IMG/VR virus record: IMGVR_UViG_3300007538_000110
Coordinates: 1-31,052 of that record
Source: a virus
Strand: one strand, 5' to 3'
Length of the DNA stretch: 31,052 bases
Of the stretch, positions 23,562 through 29,642 are shown piece after piece. Position numbers and translations under genes: made by a program. The notes under the pieces were generated by a model. The model was given only the letters and a program-made list of their open reading frames with translations. It made no database searches and had not been told where the DNA came from. Within the stretch, counting starts at the first letter, position 1, and each line of letters begins with the position of its first letter.

Positions 23562-23660
23562 ATGACAAAAGACGAAAAACTAAAAGTAGGGATGTTAATA
23601 TTTATTATCTTTATTTCCTCAATCCTTATAGGGCTTTTAACCCTAGTATTTAACCATTAA
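23562..23660 (+). CDS. Mini membrane protein (32 aa)
   Basis: A charged N-terminus (TKDEKLKVG) followed by one hydrophobic span (MLIFIIFISSILIGLLTLVF, residues 11-30). It starts one base after the preceding stop. It is a single-span membrane peptide of unknown role. Membrane mini-proteins among early genes often affect the host envelope or superinfection, which is only a possibility here. Confidence 0.45.
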   Translation: MTKDEKLKVGMLIFIIFISSILIGLLTLVFNH

Positions 23661-23671
23661 AAACAGAAATT

Positions 23672-24205
23672 ATGAAAAATTTAGCAACAGCATTGGTAAA
23701 GGCTCAAAGCGAAATGAGCAACCCGACAAAGGGAAATACAAATCCTTTTTTTAAGTCAAAATACGCTGATTTAAACGCAGTAAGAGAGGCAGTCATTCCT
23801 GTACTAAACGCAAACGGAATAAGTGTATTACAGCCGTTAGTTAACGTTAACGGCAAAAACTTTGTAAACACTATTCTACTGCATGAAAGCGGTGAACTAA
23901 TGGAAAGTTTTACCGAGATAGTTTACAACAAGCAAAACGATGCGCAAGCACAAGGAAGCGGAATTACATACGCAAGGCGTTACGGACTTCAAAGCTTTGT
24001 ATGCGTAGGAGCTGACGACGACGATGGAAATAAAGCCAGCCAACCCGCAAAAATTGATATTTTAAGACTTGAAACGAAATTAAAAGCAGTTTCTACTATT
24101 GGCGAATTGGGAACGGTTTATAAATCCTTCACGATAGACGAGCAAAAAGCCACAAAGGATTTAGCTACTGAACTAAAAGAAAAATTAACCTTAAAAACAG
24201 CGTAA
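23672..24205 (+). CDS. erf: ERF-family single-strand annealing protein
   Basis: A 177-residue recombinase of the ERF family (P22 Erf type), which anneals complementary single strands during phage recombination and genome circularisation. Diagnostic segments are NPFFKSKYADLNAVREAV (about residues 24-41), the strand region SVLQPLV...NTILLHESGELMES, and AQGSGITYARRYGLQSF (91-107), followed by DDDDGNKA. The C-terminal 50 residues are variable. Together with the SSB-like, NinB-like and NinG-like genes downstream it forms a recombination module. Confidence 0.9.
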   Translation: MKNLATALVKAQSEMSNPTKGNTNPFFKSKYADLNAVREAVIPVLNANGISVLQPLVNVNGKNFVNTILLHESGELMESFTEIVYNKQNDAQAQGSGITYARRYGLQSFVCVGADDDDGNKASQPAKIDILRLETKLKAVSTIGELGTVYKSFTIDEQKATKDLATELKEKLTLKTA

Positions 24206-24207
24206 TT

Positions 24208-24426
24208 ATGGGAACAAGTAAAGAAATATTTTGCATAATGCGTGAGGAACAATTTAACGCTATGCAACAACACGAAAGAGAAGCTTTAATATACGTTGAA
24301 TTTAGAGAACAAAACGAGTACGAAAACAACAAAGACGATAAAAATTATTTAACGCTTAAAAAAGCAGAAAAGAAGTCTAAAAACGATTTACAAACATACT
24401 TATTCAATAAAAGAAATAACAATTAA
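24208..24426 (+). CDS. Hypothetical early protein (72 aa)
   Basis: A 72-residue, highly charged helical protein (QFNAMQQHEREALIYVEFRE; KKAEKKSKNDLQTYLF). No recognised domain. It lies between the annealing protein and the SSB-like gene and starts in the TAATTATG context, so it belongs to the same operon. Confidence 0.5.
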   Translation: MGTSKEIFCIMREEQFNAMQQHEREALIYVEFREQNEYENNKDDKNYLTLKKAEKKSKNDLQTYLFNKRNNN

Positions 24427-24439
24427 ATAAATAATCAAA

Positions 24440-24799
24440 ATGGAATTAAAAGGCAAGATTAAAAAAGTTTTAGAAGTACAAAAGGGAACGACTAAAGACG
24501 GTAAAGAATGGCAAAAGTTAAACTTTATAGTTGAAAATAATGATGGGTATGAAGGTAAAGAATCTATCTATTGTTTTGAGATATTCGGAGAAGAAAAAGT
24601 GCAGAATTTCAATAAGTTTAATAAAGTAGGAGACTTGGTAGATGTTAGTTTTAACATATCGACAAATGAATGGAACGATAAGTATTTCACGAGTCTACAA
24701 TCTTGGAAGGTTTTTAAAGCAGAAGGACAAACACCACAGCAAGAAGCACCAGAACCCGCTACAATATCAGAAAACGAAAGTGATGGACTACCATTTTAA
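24440..24799 (+). CDS. Single-stranded DNA-binding protein (DUF3127-like OB fold)
   Basis: A 119-residue OB-fold protein. The first strand reads LKGKIKKVLEVQKGTTKDGKEW, followed by IYCFEIFGEEKV and VGDLVDVSFNISTNEWNDKYFTSLQSW (to about residue 90), a pattern of DUF3127 proteins in Bacteroidetes and their phages. The last residues SENESDGLPF form an acidic tail ending in Pro-Phe, the form of SSB tails that recruit partner proteins. It would coat single strands during replication and Erf-mediated annealing. Confidence 0.8.
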   Translation: MELKGKIKKVLEVQKGTTKDGKEWQKLNFIVENNDGYEGKESIYCFEIFGEEKVQNFNKFNKVGDLVDVSFNISTNEWNDKYFTSLQSWKVFKAEGQTPQQEAPEPATISENESDGLPF

Positions 24800-24809
24800 A
24801 TTTTAAACA

Positions 24810-25247
24810 ATGAAAAAAGTCAAAATAATAACATCAGTAGTTAACGGAAAGTTTACACGCAATAGAACAATAGTATTACAAGCCATTAATTCATTTAATA
24901 ATGCTGATGTTATTTTGACTTTTGATAAACCAAAAAGGAAAAGAAGTAATAGTCAAAACTCTTATTATTGGGGTGTACTTATCCCTTTAATGCAATCAGG
25001 AGCGAAATATCTTTGGGGCGAAGTTTGGAGCATCGACAAGGCGCATAAACACCTATCTAATAAATTTGTATTCCATGAAAGTATAAACGAAAAGACGGGC
25101 GAAATAACGCAAACACCAAAGAGTACAACAGAAAATACAACAACAGAATGGGAGATATACATGACCGAAATTAGAATTTATTTATTAGAAGATTTTGATA
25201 TTAATGCTCCTGAGCCTAACGAAATAACAACAATTAATTTTGAATAA
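24810..25247 (+). CDS. ninB: NinB/Orf-like recombination protein
   Basis: A 145-residue protein with the core of the NinB (lambda Orf) family: KPKRKRSNSQNSYYWGVLIP (about residues 41-60), comparable to the family's RSxxQNxxYW motif, then WSIDKAHKHLSNKFVF and a C-terminal TTEWEIYMTEIRIYLLEDF. In lambda this protein helps annealing proteins load on SSB-coated DNA, which fits its position next to the SSB and Erf genes. The stop overlaps a small frame that looks like a NinG remnant. Confidence 0.75.
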   Translation: MKKVKIITSVVNGKFTRNRTIVLQAINSFNNADVILTFDKPKRKRSNSQNSYYWGVLIPLMQSGAKYLWGEVWSIDKAHKHLSNKFVFHESINEKTGEITQTPKSTTENTTTEWEIYMTEIRIYLLEDFDINAPEPNEITTINFE

Positions 25248-25323
25248 AGCACCCAATCCAAGACGCTGCAAAGTTTGCGAAACCGTATTTATTCCTGCAA
25301 AATTCATGCAACAAATTCTTTAA
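25240..25323 (+). pseudogene. Possible remnant of a NinG-type zinc-knuckle N-terminus
   Basis: A 27-codon frame from TTG 25240 reads NKAPNPRRCKVCETVFIPAK and then stops at 25321-25323. RxCKVCxxxFxP is the usual opening of another branch of NinG proteins (which continues with further cysteines), here cut off. A complete NinG gene lies 750 nt downstream, after a promoter, a structured RNA and an HNH gene. The fragment may be what remained after insertion of that block or replacement of an older ninG. Confidence 0.35.
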
Positions 25324-25340
25324 AATAAAATTAATAACGT

Positions 25341-25372
25341 AGTATATTATATTACAAAATGTCGTATATTTA
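25341..25372 (+). promoter_or_regulatory. Phage-family promoter P5
   Basis: AGTATATTATATTAC (25341-25355), 9 nt, TATATTTA (25365-25372). It reads into the structured RNA 25379-25464 and the HNH/NinG operon. Confidence 0.65.
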
Positions 25373-25378
25373 CTTAGT

Positions 25379-25464
25379 TATTAATTGCGCTAATAACATC
25401 AAAGAAATTAATTTAATCTAAATGTTAGTAGGTGCGCAATACCGAAAGCATTTAGATTTTTTTT
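25379..25464 (+). ncRNA. Structured leader or small RNA 1: pseudoknot on a terminator hairpin
   Basis: Downstream of P5, AATCTAAATG (25415-25424) pairs over 10 bp with CATTTAGATT (25449-25458), followed by six T: an intrinsic terminator ending 3 nt before the HNH start codon. Inside its loop, GGT (25431-25433) and ACC (25441-25443) form a short inner stem, whose apical loop GCGCAAT (25434-25440) is perfectly complementary to ATTGCGC (25384-25390) near the predicted 5' end. The result is an H-type pseudoknot. The same design with other sequences occurs at 27786-27886. It could be a conditional attenuator of the HNH/ninG operon or a free small RNA. The exact 5' end is assumed from the promoter. 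Confidence 0.6.
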
Positions 25465-25467
25465 GTT

Positions 25468-26073
25468 ATGAAAAGTTTAGAAGAAAAAAAGGAATATCAA
25501 CGAAAATGGAGATTAGAAAATAAACAGAAGATATCTGATTATCAAAAAAAATGGAGGTTAGAAAACAATACATATTGTAAAAATTATACCATTGAAAATA
25601 AGATAAAAATAAATGATCGCTCAAAAAAATGGGCTTTAAGTAATAAAGATAAAGTTGCTGAATATTATATTGAAAACAAAGAAAAACTTAGTTTAATGAA
25701 TAAAATATACGCATCAAATAATAAGGAAAAAAGAAATAAACAATCAATAGTAAGAAGAAATAGTGAGCCACTTTATAAATTAACTTGTTACTATAGGAAT
25801 AGAGTTAGTGCGGCAATTACGGCTAAAAGTTGGAAAAAAAATAATAGGCATAAAGAAATACTTTGTTGTGATTATCAAACAATTAAGGAACATTTTGAAA
25901 GTAGATTTACAATAGGAATGAACTGGGGTAATCACGGAGAATGGCATATAGATCACATAATACCTTGCTCAAGCGCAAAAAATGAGTTTGATTTAATTAA
26001 GCTGTTTCATTATGAGAACTTACAGCCTTTATGGGCTAAGGATAATTATATAAAAGGTAAAAGTATTTTGTAA
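25468..26073 (+). CDS. HNH endonuclease, probably a free-standing homing endonuclease
   Basis: A 201-residue protein. The N-terminal ~85 residues consist of short repeated modules around KKWRLEN / KKWALSN (residues 12-18, 27-33, 53-59), likely DNA-contacting. The C-terminal nuclease has EWHIDHIIPCS (158-168; H160, D162, H163), then HYENLQPLWAKDN (181-193) with the Asn residues of the HNH fold. Such genes are selfish insertions in phage genomes. It lies between the NinB and NinG genes, and ends directly before the NinG start (TAA then ATG). It is preceded by its own promoter and terminator-like RNA. Confidence 0.85.
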   Translation: MKSLEEKKEYQRKWRLENKQKISDYQKKWRLENNTYCKNYTIENKIKINDRSKKWALSNKDKVAEYYIENKEKLSLMNKIYASNNKEKRNKQSIVRRNSEPLYKLTCYYRNRVSAAITAKSWKKNNRHKEILCCDYQTIKEHFESRFTIGMNWGNHGEWHIDHIIPCSSAKNEFDLIKLFHYENLQPLWAKDNYIKGKSIL

Positions 26074-26670
26074 ATGATTCAAATAAAAGAAAAGCCATGC
26101 AAAGGAATAGGAAAGGCTTACGGATTTATAGGATGCGGAAATAAAACAATGTATCGTACTTACGGACTTTGTATGAAATGTTACCCTAAATTTTTACAAG
26201 AAGATGAAAGGGGAAAAGTAATAATATACAATGCAATAAATAAAGTACAAAAAACACGTAAAGACTTTGAAAAATTAGGACTTGAAGATAAGGAAAGAAC
26301 AGCATTAAAGAAAGCACATAACACCACCAAAACAGTCGTTCACGCATACGTAAGAGCAAGAGATGAGGGTAAACCTTGTATTAGTTGCAATAACGAATGG
26401 AAGCCAAATTTTCAAGCGGGACACTTTTACGCAGCAGGAAGTTATGAAACTTTAAAATACCATTTACATAATATTTCAGGACAATGTGAGCAATGTAATT
26501 TAAGGAAAGAAGGAAATTTTGCAGGGTACTCTTTGAACTTGCCTAGTAGAATAGGATTAGAAAACTATAATGAATTAGTAAGACTCGCAGGAATTGATAA
26601 ACAGAGGTCTAAAGTTTGGAATTTAGACAATTTAAAAGAAGTTAGAAATAAAATTAAAGAAATAAAATGA
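26074..26670 (+). CDS. ninG: NinG/Rap-like recombination endonuclease
   Basis: A 198-residue protein with two zinc-binding regions. The N-terminal one has C9, C21, C33 and C36 (KPCKGIGKAYG, GLCMKCYPKFL). The second is the NinG core: VVHAYVRARDEGKPCISCNN (88-107), FQAGHFYAAGS (113-123, H117) and GQCEQCNLRKEGN (136-148). In lambda, NinG (Rap) nicks branched DNA and stimulates Red recombination, which matches the Erf, SSB and NinB genes upstream. Family-normal length, apparently intact. Confidence 0.88.
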   Translation: MIQIKEKPCKGIGKAYGFIGCGNKTMYRTYGLCMKCYPKFLQEDERGKVIIYNAINKVQKTRKDFEKLGLEDKERTALKKAHNTTKTVVHAYVRARDEGKPCISCNNEWKPNFQAGHFYAAGSYETLKYHLHNISGQCEQCNLRKEGNFAGYSLNLPSRIGLENYNELVRLAGIDKQRSKVWNLDNLKEVRNKIKEIK

Positions 26671-27008
26671 TACCAAACAACGCAAAAGAAACACACATTA
26701 AACTACTGGCTCAGGTCTTGTTTAATTACATAAATGATTTAAAAGCAGACAACTATTTCACTGGTAAATTTAAAATGTTTGTCAATTCATTTATTAATCA
26801 ATTAGCGGAAGTAGAGAAAAAGAATTTTGATAAAGCATTAGAATTAGAAGAAGAAGCTGCAACGATTACCTATGATGTAATAGATAATTTTTACAAACAA
26901 ATGGCATCCGTTCCTGTTTGGGATATGCAGAACATTGGTCAAATAGTAGAAGCATACTATACGGATCAAAAGAGTATCGAGGGAATCACTAAAAAAATAT
27001 TAAGATAA
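26667..27008 (+). CDS. Hypothetical protein (113 aa)
   Basis: A 113-residue helical protein overlapping NinG by 4 nt (ATGA). It contains HIKLLAQVLFNYINDLKADN, FVNSFINQLAEVEKKNFDKA and the end QIVEAYYTDQKSIEGITKKI. No recognised motif. Translational coupling with NinG and with the HTH gene that follows marks it as part of the middle operon. Confidence 0.55.
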   Translation: MIPNNAKETHIKLLAQVLFNYINDLKADNYFTGKFKMFVNSFINQLAEVEKKNFDKALELEEEAATITYDVIDNFYKQMASVPVWDMQNIGQIVEAYYTDQKSIEGITKKILR

Positions 27009-27217
27009 TGAAATCAACAGTACAAATAGCTCGTGAATGTGGTGCATTACGTGACGAAGTGGATAGAATAGCAGTAAGAGATAATCTAGTCCCTGCTAAA
27101 ATAATAAAGAGAAATAAATTTTACGACAAACACCAAGAGGATTACCTACACAATATTTTATACCTATCGGGAAAAATAACAGAAATAACTTATCAATCAA
27201 AAATTAATATAGCATGA
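27008..27217 (+). CDS. Small helix-turn-helix protein (MerR/excisionase-like)
   Basis: A 69-residue basic protein: STVQIARECGALRDEVDRIA (residues 3-22) reads as the helix-turn-helix of a MerR or excisionase-type domain, followed by VRDNLVPAKIIKRNKFYDKH, the wing, and a helical end. It could bind DNA as a regulator or recombination directionality factor; no integrase is in the window to support the second. It starts in the stop of the previous gene. Confidence 0.5.
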   Translation: MKSTVQIARECGALRDEVDRIAVRDNLVPAKIIKRNKFYDKHQEDYLHNILYLSGKITEITYQSKINIA

Positions 27218-27489
27218 TAAAATACACATTTATAAAGGGTAAACAAGAACCATTAATTTACTCCTTTACGCATGAAATTAGAGAGGAATACAAAAATCTA
27301 AATGCACCTAAAACCGATCCAATAGTTAACAGTGTGATAGAATCATTTAAACAACGTTCTAAGGTAGGTATTGAGAAATACGGAACAACTTTATATGACA
27401 ACAATAATGACGACTATTTACAGCATTTACAAGAGGAATTGATGGATGCAGTTTTATACATAGAAAAATTAAAATCTTTAAGAATATGA
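27214..27489 (+). CDS. MazG-like nucleotide pyrophosphohydrolase-type protein
   Basis: A 91-residue protein whose second half carries a MazG-like pattern: KQRSKVGIEKYGTTLYDNNN (about 47-66) followed by DYLQHLQEELMDAVLYIEKL (67-86) with the ExxxD metal-binding helix (E75, D79). Small phage proteins of this type may hydrolyse (d)NTPs or alarmones. The domain is shorter than full MazG enzymes, so activity is uncertain. Confidence 0.6.
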   Translation: MIKYTFIKGKQEPLIYSFTHEIREEYKNLNAPKTDPIVNSVIESFKQRSKVGIEKYGTTLYDNNNDDYLQHLQEELMDAVLYIEKLKSLRI

Positions 27490-27614
27490 GCGAATAAGAA
27501 AAAGACATCGAGAAAATTAAAGCGTTTGTAAATGGTAAATTTAAAAATCCAGATGCTGAACAATTAATTATAAACTTCATAACAATAATGAATAATGGCG
27601 AAAAGAAACAATAA
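27486..27614 (+). pseudogene. Small gene with an in-frame TAA at codon 4
   Basis: An ATG overlapping the previous stop (ATGA) begins MSE, then TAA (27495-27497). The same frame continues EKDIEKIKAFVNGKFKNPDA, then a hydrophobic helix, to TAA at 27612-27614. The reading-through product would have about 42 residues and looks protein-like. A single C-to-T change (CAA to TAA) would explain the stop. No ATG allows a restart before the last codons. Either a recent loss or not a gene. Confidence 0.35.
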
Positions 27615-27729
27615 TACACAGTTGAAAATTCTTTTAAAGTGGCGTGATAGATTAAGAGGGAGGGGATTGAATAACGAAAATGTAAACGATAGAATCAGGT
27701 ATTTACAAAATCTAATTTTTAACTATTGA
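27595..27729 (+). CDS. Small basic protein (44 aa)
   Basis: A 44-residue Arg/Lys/Asn-rich protein (AKRNNNTQLKILLKWRDRLR, then NENVNDRIRYLQNLIFNY) overlapping the end of the previous broken frame by 20 nt. Basic and helical, possibly nucleic-acid binding. It is the last gene before promoter P6. Confidence 0.45.
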   Translation: MAKRNNNTQLKILLKWRDRLRGRGLNNENVNDRIRYLQNLIFNY

Positions 27730-27748
27730 AAAAATAATTTAGTTTTTT

Positions 27749-27780
27749 AGTACATTGTATTAAAAAAAGTATTATATTTG
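27749..27780 (+). promoter_or_regulatory. Phage-family promoter P6 (replication operon)
   Basis: AGTACATTGTATTAA (27749-27763), 9 nt, TATATTTG (27773-27780). It reads into the structured RNA at 27786-27886 and the replication genes. Confidence 0.7.
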
Positions 27781-27785
27781 TACTT

Positions 27786-27886
27786 GTAATTTAGTGAGAT
27801 TTATTACAGCAAATGAAAACATTATAAGAATCCGATAAGGAAAGCGAAATCTCACACAACGCTGACTTTATCGGATTTCATTTTTT
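27786..27886 (+). ncRNA. Structured leader or small RNA 2: pseudoknot on a terminator hairpin
   Basis: AATCCGATAA (27829-27838) pairs over 10 bp with TTATCGGATT (27868-27877), followed by TCA and six T (27881-27886). Within the loop AGCG (27843-27846) pairs with CGCT (27860-27863), and the apical loop holds AAATCTCAC (27847-27855), the perfect 9-nt complement of GTGAGATTT (27794-27802) near the predicted 5' end. This gives an H-type pseudoknot with the same layout as 25379-25464. A four-codon frame (ATG AAA ACA TTA TAA, 27813-27827) ends one base before the terminator stem. The first gene of the replication operon starts 38 nt after the T-run. No gene lies in 27730-27924. Confidence 0.65.
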
Positions 27887-27924
27887 AACTAATTTTTGTT
27901 TGTTTAAAAAAACATTCACAATTT

Positions 27925-28146
27925 ATGGCAAATGTCAAATTAGTATTTTCAGGATCAGAAACAAGCAGAACAGAAGAACATACACTTGTTTGTTATCACA
28001 ACACGCAAAATAATATTTTCATAGAAATTGAAACTTCTTATCAGGAATCGTCTTATATCTGTTTAGATCGTGCAACAGCAATTAAACTTCATAGAGAATT
28101 AAAAAAACAAATCTCTTTTATAGAAAGTGAGGTAACAAATGGCTAA
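27925..28146 (+). CDS. Hypothetical protein (73 aa), first of the replication operon
   Basis: A 73-residue protein, probably beta-strands followed by one helix: NVKLVFSGSETSRTEEHTLV, NNIFIEIETSYQESSYICLD and ATAIKLHRELKKQISFIESE. It overlaps the initiator gene by 8 nt, so both are likely translated together. Unrecognised. Confidence 0.6.
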   Translation: MANVKLVFSGSETSRTEEHTLVCYHNTQNNIFIEIETSYQESSYICLDRATAIKLHRELKKQISFIESEVTNG

Positions 28147-28867
28147 GGAGTTACCATATTTCAAATTCGAACCTAATCAATGGGAAAACGGAAACGTGCA
28201 AATGTGTTCCAGAGAAGATAAAGGCTTATTTATAGACTTGTGTTCTATGTATTGGTCAAGGCTTGGAGATCTGCCTTTAAAATTAGCTATACAAAAGTTA
28301 TGCGCTGGCAATGCGACCGCATTAAATTCGCTTTGTGAGGATAAAATTATCGTACTAGAAAATGGATTTATACGCATTGATTTCCTTGAAGAGCAGTTAT
28401 CTGAATTTGATAATACTAGCAAACAGAACAGTAAAAACGCTAAAGAGAGATGGGAAAAGTACCGTAAACAAAAGGATGAATGCGAGCGCAATGCGACCGC
28501 ATTAAATTCGCAATGCGAAAACGATGCCATAAGAGAAGATAAGATAAGAGAAGATAAGATAATAACTAATACTATAGAAGCTCGAAAATTAAAATTTTCT
28601 CAATCCCTAATCCCTTTTTTAGATTTATACGATAAGGAAATGATAAGGGACTTTTGCAACTACTGGACTGAACCTAATAAATCAAATACAAAGTTTAAAC
28701 AGGAAACAGAAAAAACTTGGTCTTTAGCAAATAGGCTCGAAAGATGGAGTAGAAACAATTTTGGAACTACTAAAAAAACGAAAGATGAAAATTTTGATAA
28801 ACTACTTGAATTAACAAAAGCGGTTAGGGATAAACAATACTTAGAAAGCTTAAATACAAATCAATAA
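28139..28867 (+). CDS. Phage replication initiator / replisome organizer-like protein
   Basis: A 242-residue protein. The N-terminal ~90 residues (LPYFKFEPNQWENGNVQMCS, REDKGLFIDLCSMYWSRLGD, FIRIDFLEEQLSEF) match the winged-helix domain of phage replication proteins of the DUF1376/DnaD-like group. A charged linker follows (KERWEKYRKQKDE, then REDKIREDKI), and a C-terminal part with FCNYWTEPNKSNTKFKQE and LANRLERWSRNNF typical of these proteins. The gene contains an exact 24-nt repeat encoding NATALNS twice and a 15-bp tandem repeat encoding REDKI twice. Helicase-related genes downstream fit a role in origin recognition. Confidence 0.8.
   Translation: MAKELPYFKFEPNQWENGNVQMCSREDKGLFIDLCSMYWSRLGDLPLKLAIQKLCAGNATALNSLCEDKIIVLENGFIRIDFLEEQLSEFDNTSKQNSKNAKERWEKYRKQKDECERNATALNSQCENDAIREDKIREDKIITNTIEARKLKFSQSLIPFLDLYDKEMIRDFCNYWTEPNKSNTKFKQETEKTWSLANRLERWSRNNFGTTKKTKDENFDKLLELTKAVRDKQYLESLNTNQ
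28299..28331 (+). repeat. Iteron-like repeat, first copy, inside the initiator gene
   Basis: TATGCG (28299-28304) and AATGCG (28310-28315) start 11 bp apart. The latter is part of the palindrome AATGCG-AC-CGCATT (28310-28323), embedded in a 24-nt unit (28308-28331) repeated exactly at 28488-28511, 180 bp downstream and in the same reading frame. Confidence 0.6.
28479..28517 (+). repeat. Iteron-like repeat cluster, second copy, possible replication origin
   Basis: AATGCG occurs at 28479, 28490 and 28512, spaced by 11 and 22 bp (one and two helical turns), with the inverted CGCATT at 28498. It includes the exact 24-nt copy 28488-28511. Repeats on one face of the helix inside an initiator gene recall the lambda origin within gene O. 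Confidence 0.6.
28531..28560 (+). repeat. Purine-rich 15-bp tandem repeat next to the iteron cluster
   Basis: AAGAGAAGATAAGAT occurs twice without a gap (28531-28545, 28546-28560), followed by AATAACTAATACTATAG. It is AT-rich with strong strand asymmetry, as in regions that melt at phage origins. It encodes REDKIREDKI. Confidence 0.6.
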
Positions 28868-28878
28868 AAAACAAAAAA

Positions 28879-29157
28879 ATGGAATTACAAAACACAAACC
28901 CAAATGAGAATAAGATGAATAATCTGAAACTATCAATGTCATTCGCTTTTGAGCGCACAAGATCAGAAAAATTTGATATTACAGAAATGGTTAAAGATAT
29001 TTTAACAGAATTTCCAAGAGTGTCAAGCGACAAGATAACGGAAGCAATTAGAAACGGCAGTTTAGGAAAATATGGAAGGACTTACAAGCTATCTACTCAA
29101 GAAGTTTGCTACTGGATTAGAGAGCACATCAAACCAATTAAACAAGATCGTTTATGA
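28879..29157 (+). CDS. Hypothetical replication-operon protein (92 aa)
   Basis: A 92-residue protein: FERTRSEKFDITEMVKDILT, EFPRVSSDKITEAIRNGSLG and YKLSTQEVCYWIREHIK. The second and third parts read like a helical DNA- or protein-binding domain. No named family. It overlaps the next gene by 4 nt, and lies between the initiator and the ATPase, so an accessory role in replication is plausible. Confidence 0.6.
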   Translation: MELQNTNPNENKMNNLKLSMSFAFERTRSEKFDITEMVKDILTEFPRVSSDKITEAIRNGSLGKYGRTYKLSTQEVCYWIREHIKPIKQDRL

Positions 29158-29642
29158 GTTGGATAGAAGAAAATGCACTAAAAAGAGTCTTTAACGTTTA
29201 TAAGCGTTTTAAGGAACAAAAAGGCAAGCTATGGGATAATGACATAGAAGCTATTAAAACGTTAAGCACAGCCCTTGAAAATAACTCTAAACACTATGTT
29301 AACGATAATTTACTCTTTGCAAAACTATTATGTTACTGTTTAGATAAAAATCTACACTTAAACGGAGATATGAAAGCAGCTATTAAAAACGTGGCTGATG
29401 TGTTAAAAGAGCCTTTAAACGAAAGAATTGCAATGTTAACAATGAACCTAAATAATCAAGAATTAAACAACTATTTTAAAAGTTTAGGGTTAAATATAGA
29501 ACATGAAAAGAAAAGCGATTTAAAGAAAGTTACACCCGAAATGGTAACTAAGATAAAAAGCAATTGGACGAGTGAAACTGTTACAAAATCATTCTACAAC
29601 ACAGCAAACGACTTATTAAAAGACATTAATAACTATAACTAA
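29154..29642 (+). CDS. Hypothetical replication-operon protein (162 aa)
   Basis: A 162-residue helical protein (NALKRVFNVYKRFKEQKGKL, IEAIKTLSTALENNSKHYVN, LLFAKLLCYCLDKNLHLNGD). No catalytic motif is visible. It starts in the stop of the preceding gene and its own stop overlaps the ATG of the RepA-like ATPase (TAATG). This coupling suggests that it is a helicase loader or partner, but only by context. Confidence 0.6.
   Translation: MSWIEENALKRVFNVYKRFKEQKGKLWDNDIEAIKTLSTALENNSKHYVNDNLLFAKLLCYCLDKNLHLNGDMKAAIKNVADVLKEPLNERIAMLTMNLNNQELNNYFKSLGLNIEHEKKSDLKKVTPEMVTKIKSNWTSETVTKSFYNTANDLLKDINNYN

Noticed and set aside
25379-26073. HEARO/omega-RNA with an IscB-type nuclease
   Set aside because: The HNH protein has 201 residues, no RuvC or bridge-helix motifs, and the sister RNA at 27786 is not followed by a nuclease. 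The resemblance is only a pseudoknot upstream of an HNH gene.
27008-27217. Excisionase implying a temperate phage
   Set aside because: The HTH pattern alone cannot separate a regulator from an excisionase, and no integrase or repressor is present in the window.
27786-27886. Type III toxin-antitoxin RNA (ToxI-like) or a preQ1/SAM-II riboswitch
   Set aside because: No tandem RNA repeats and no toxin gene follow; loops are far longer than in the small metabolite riboswitches, and the downstream genes are replication genes, not metabolic ones.
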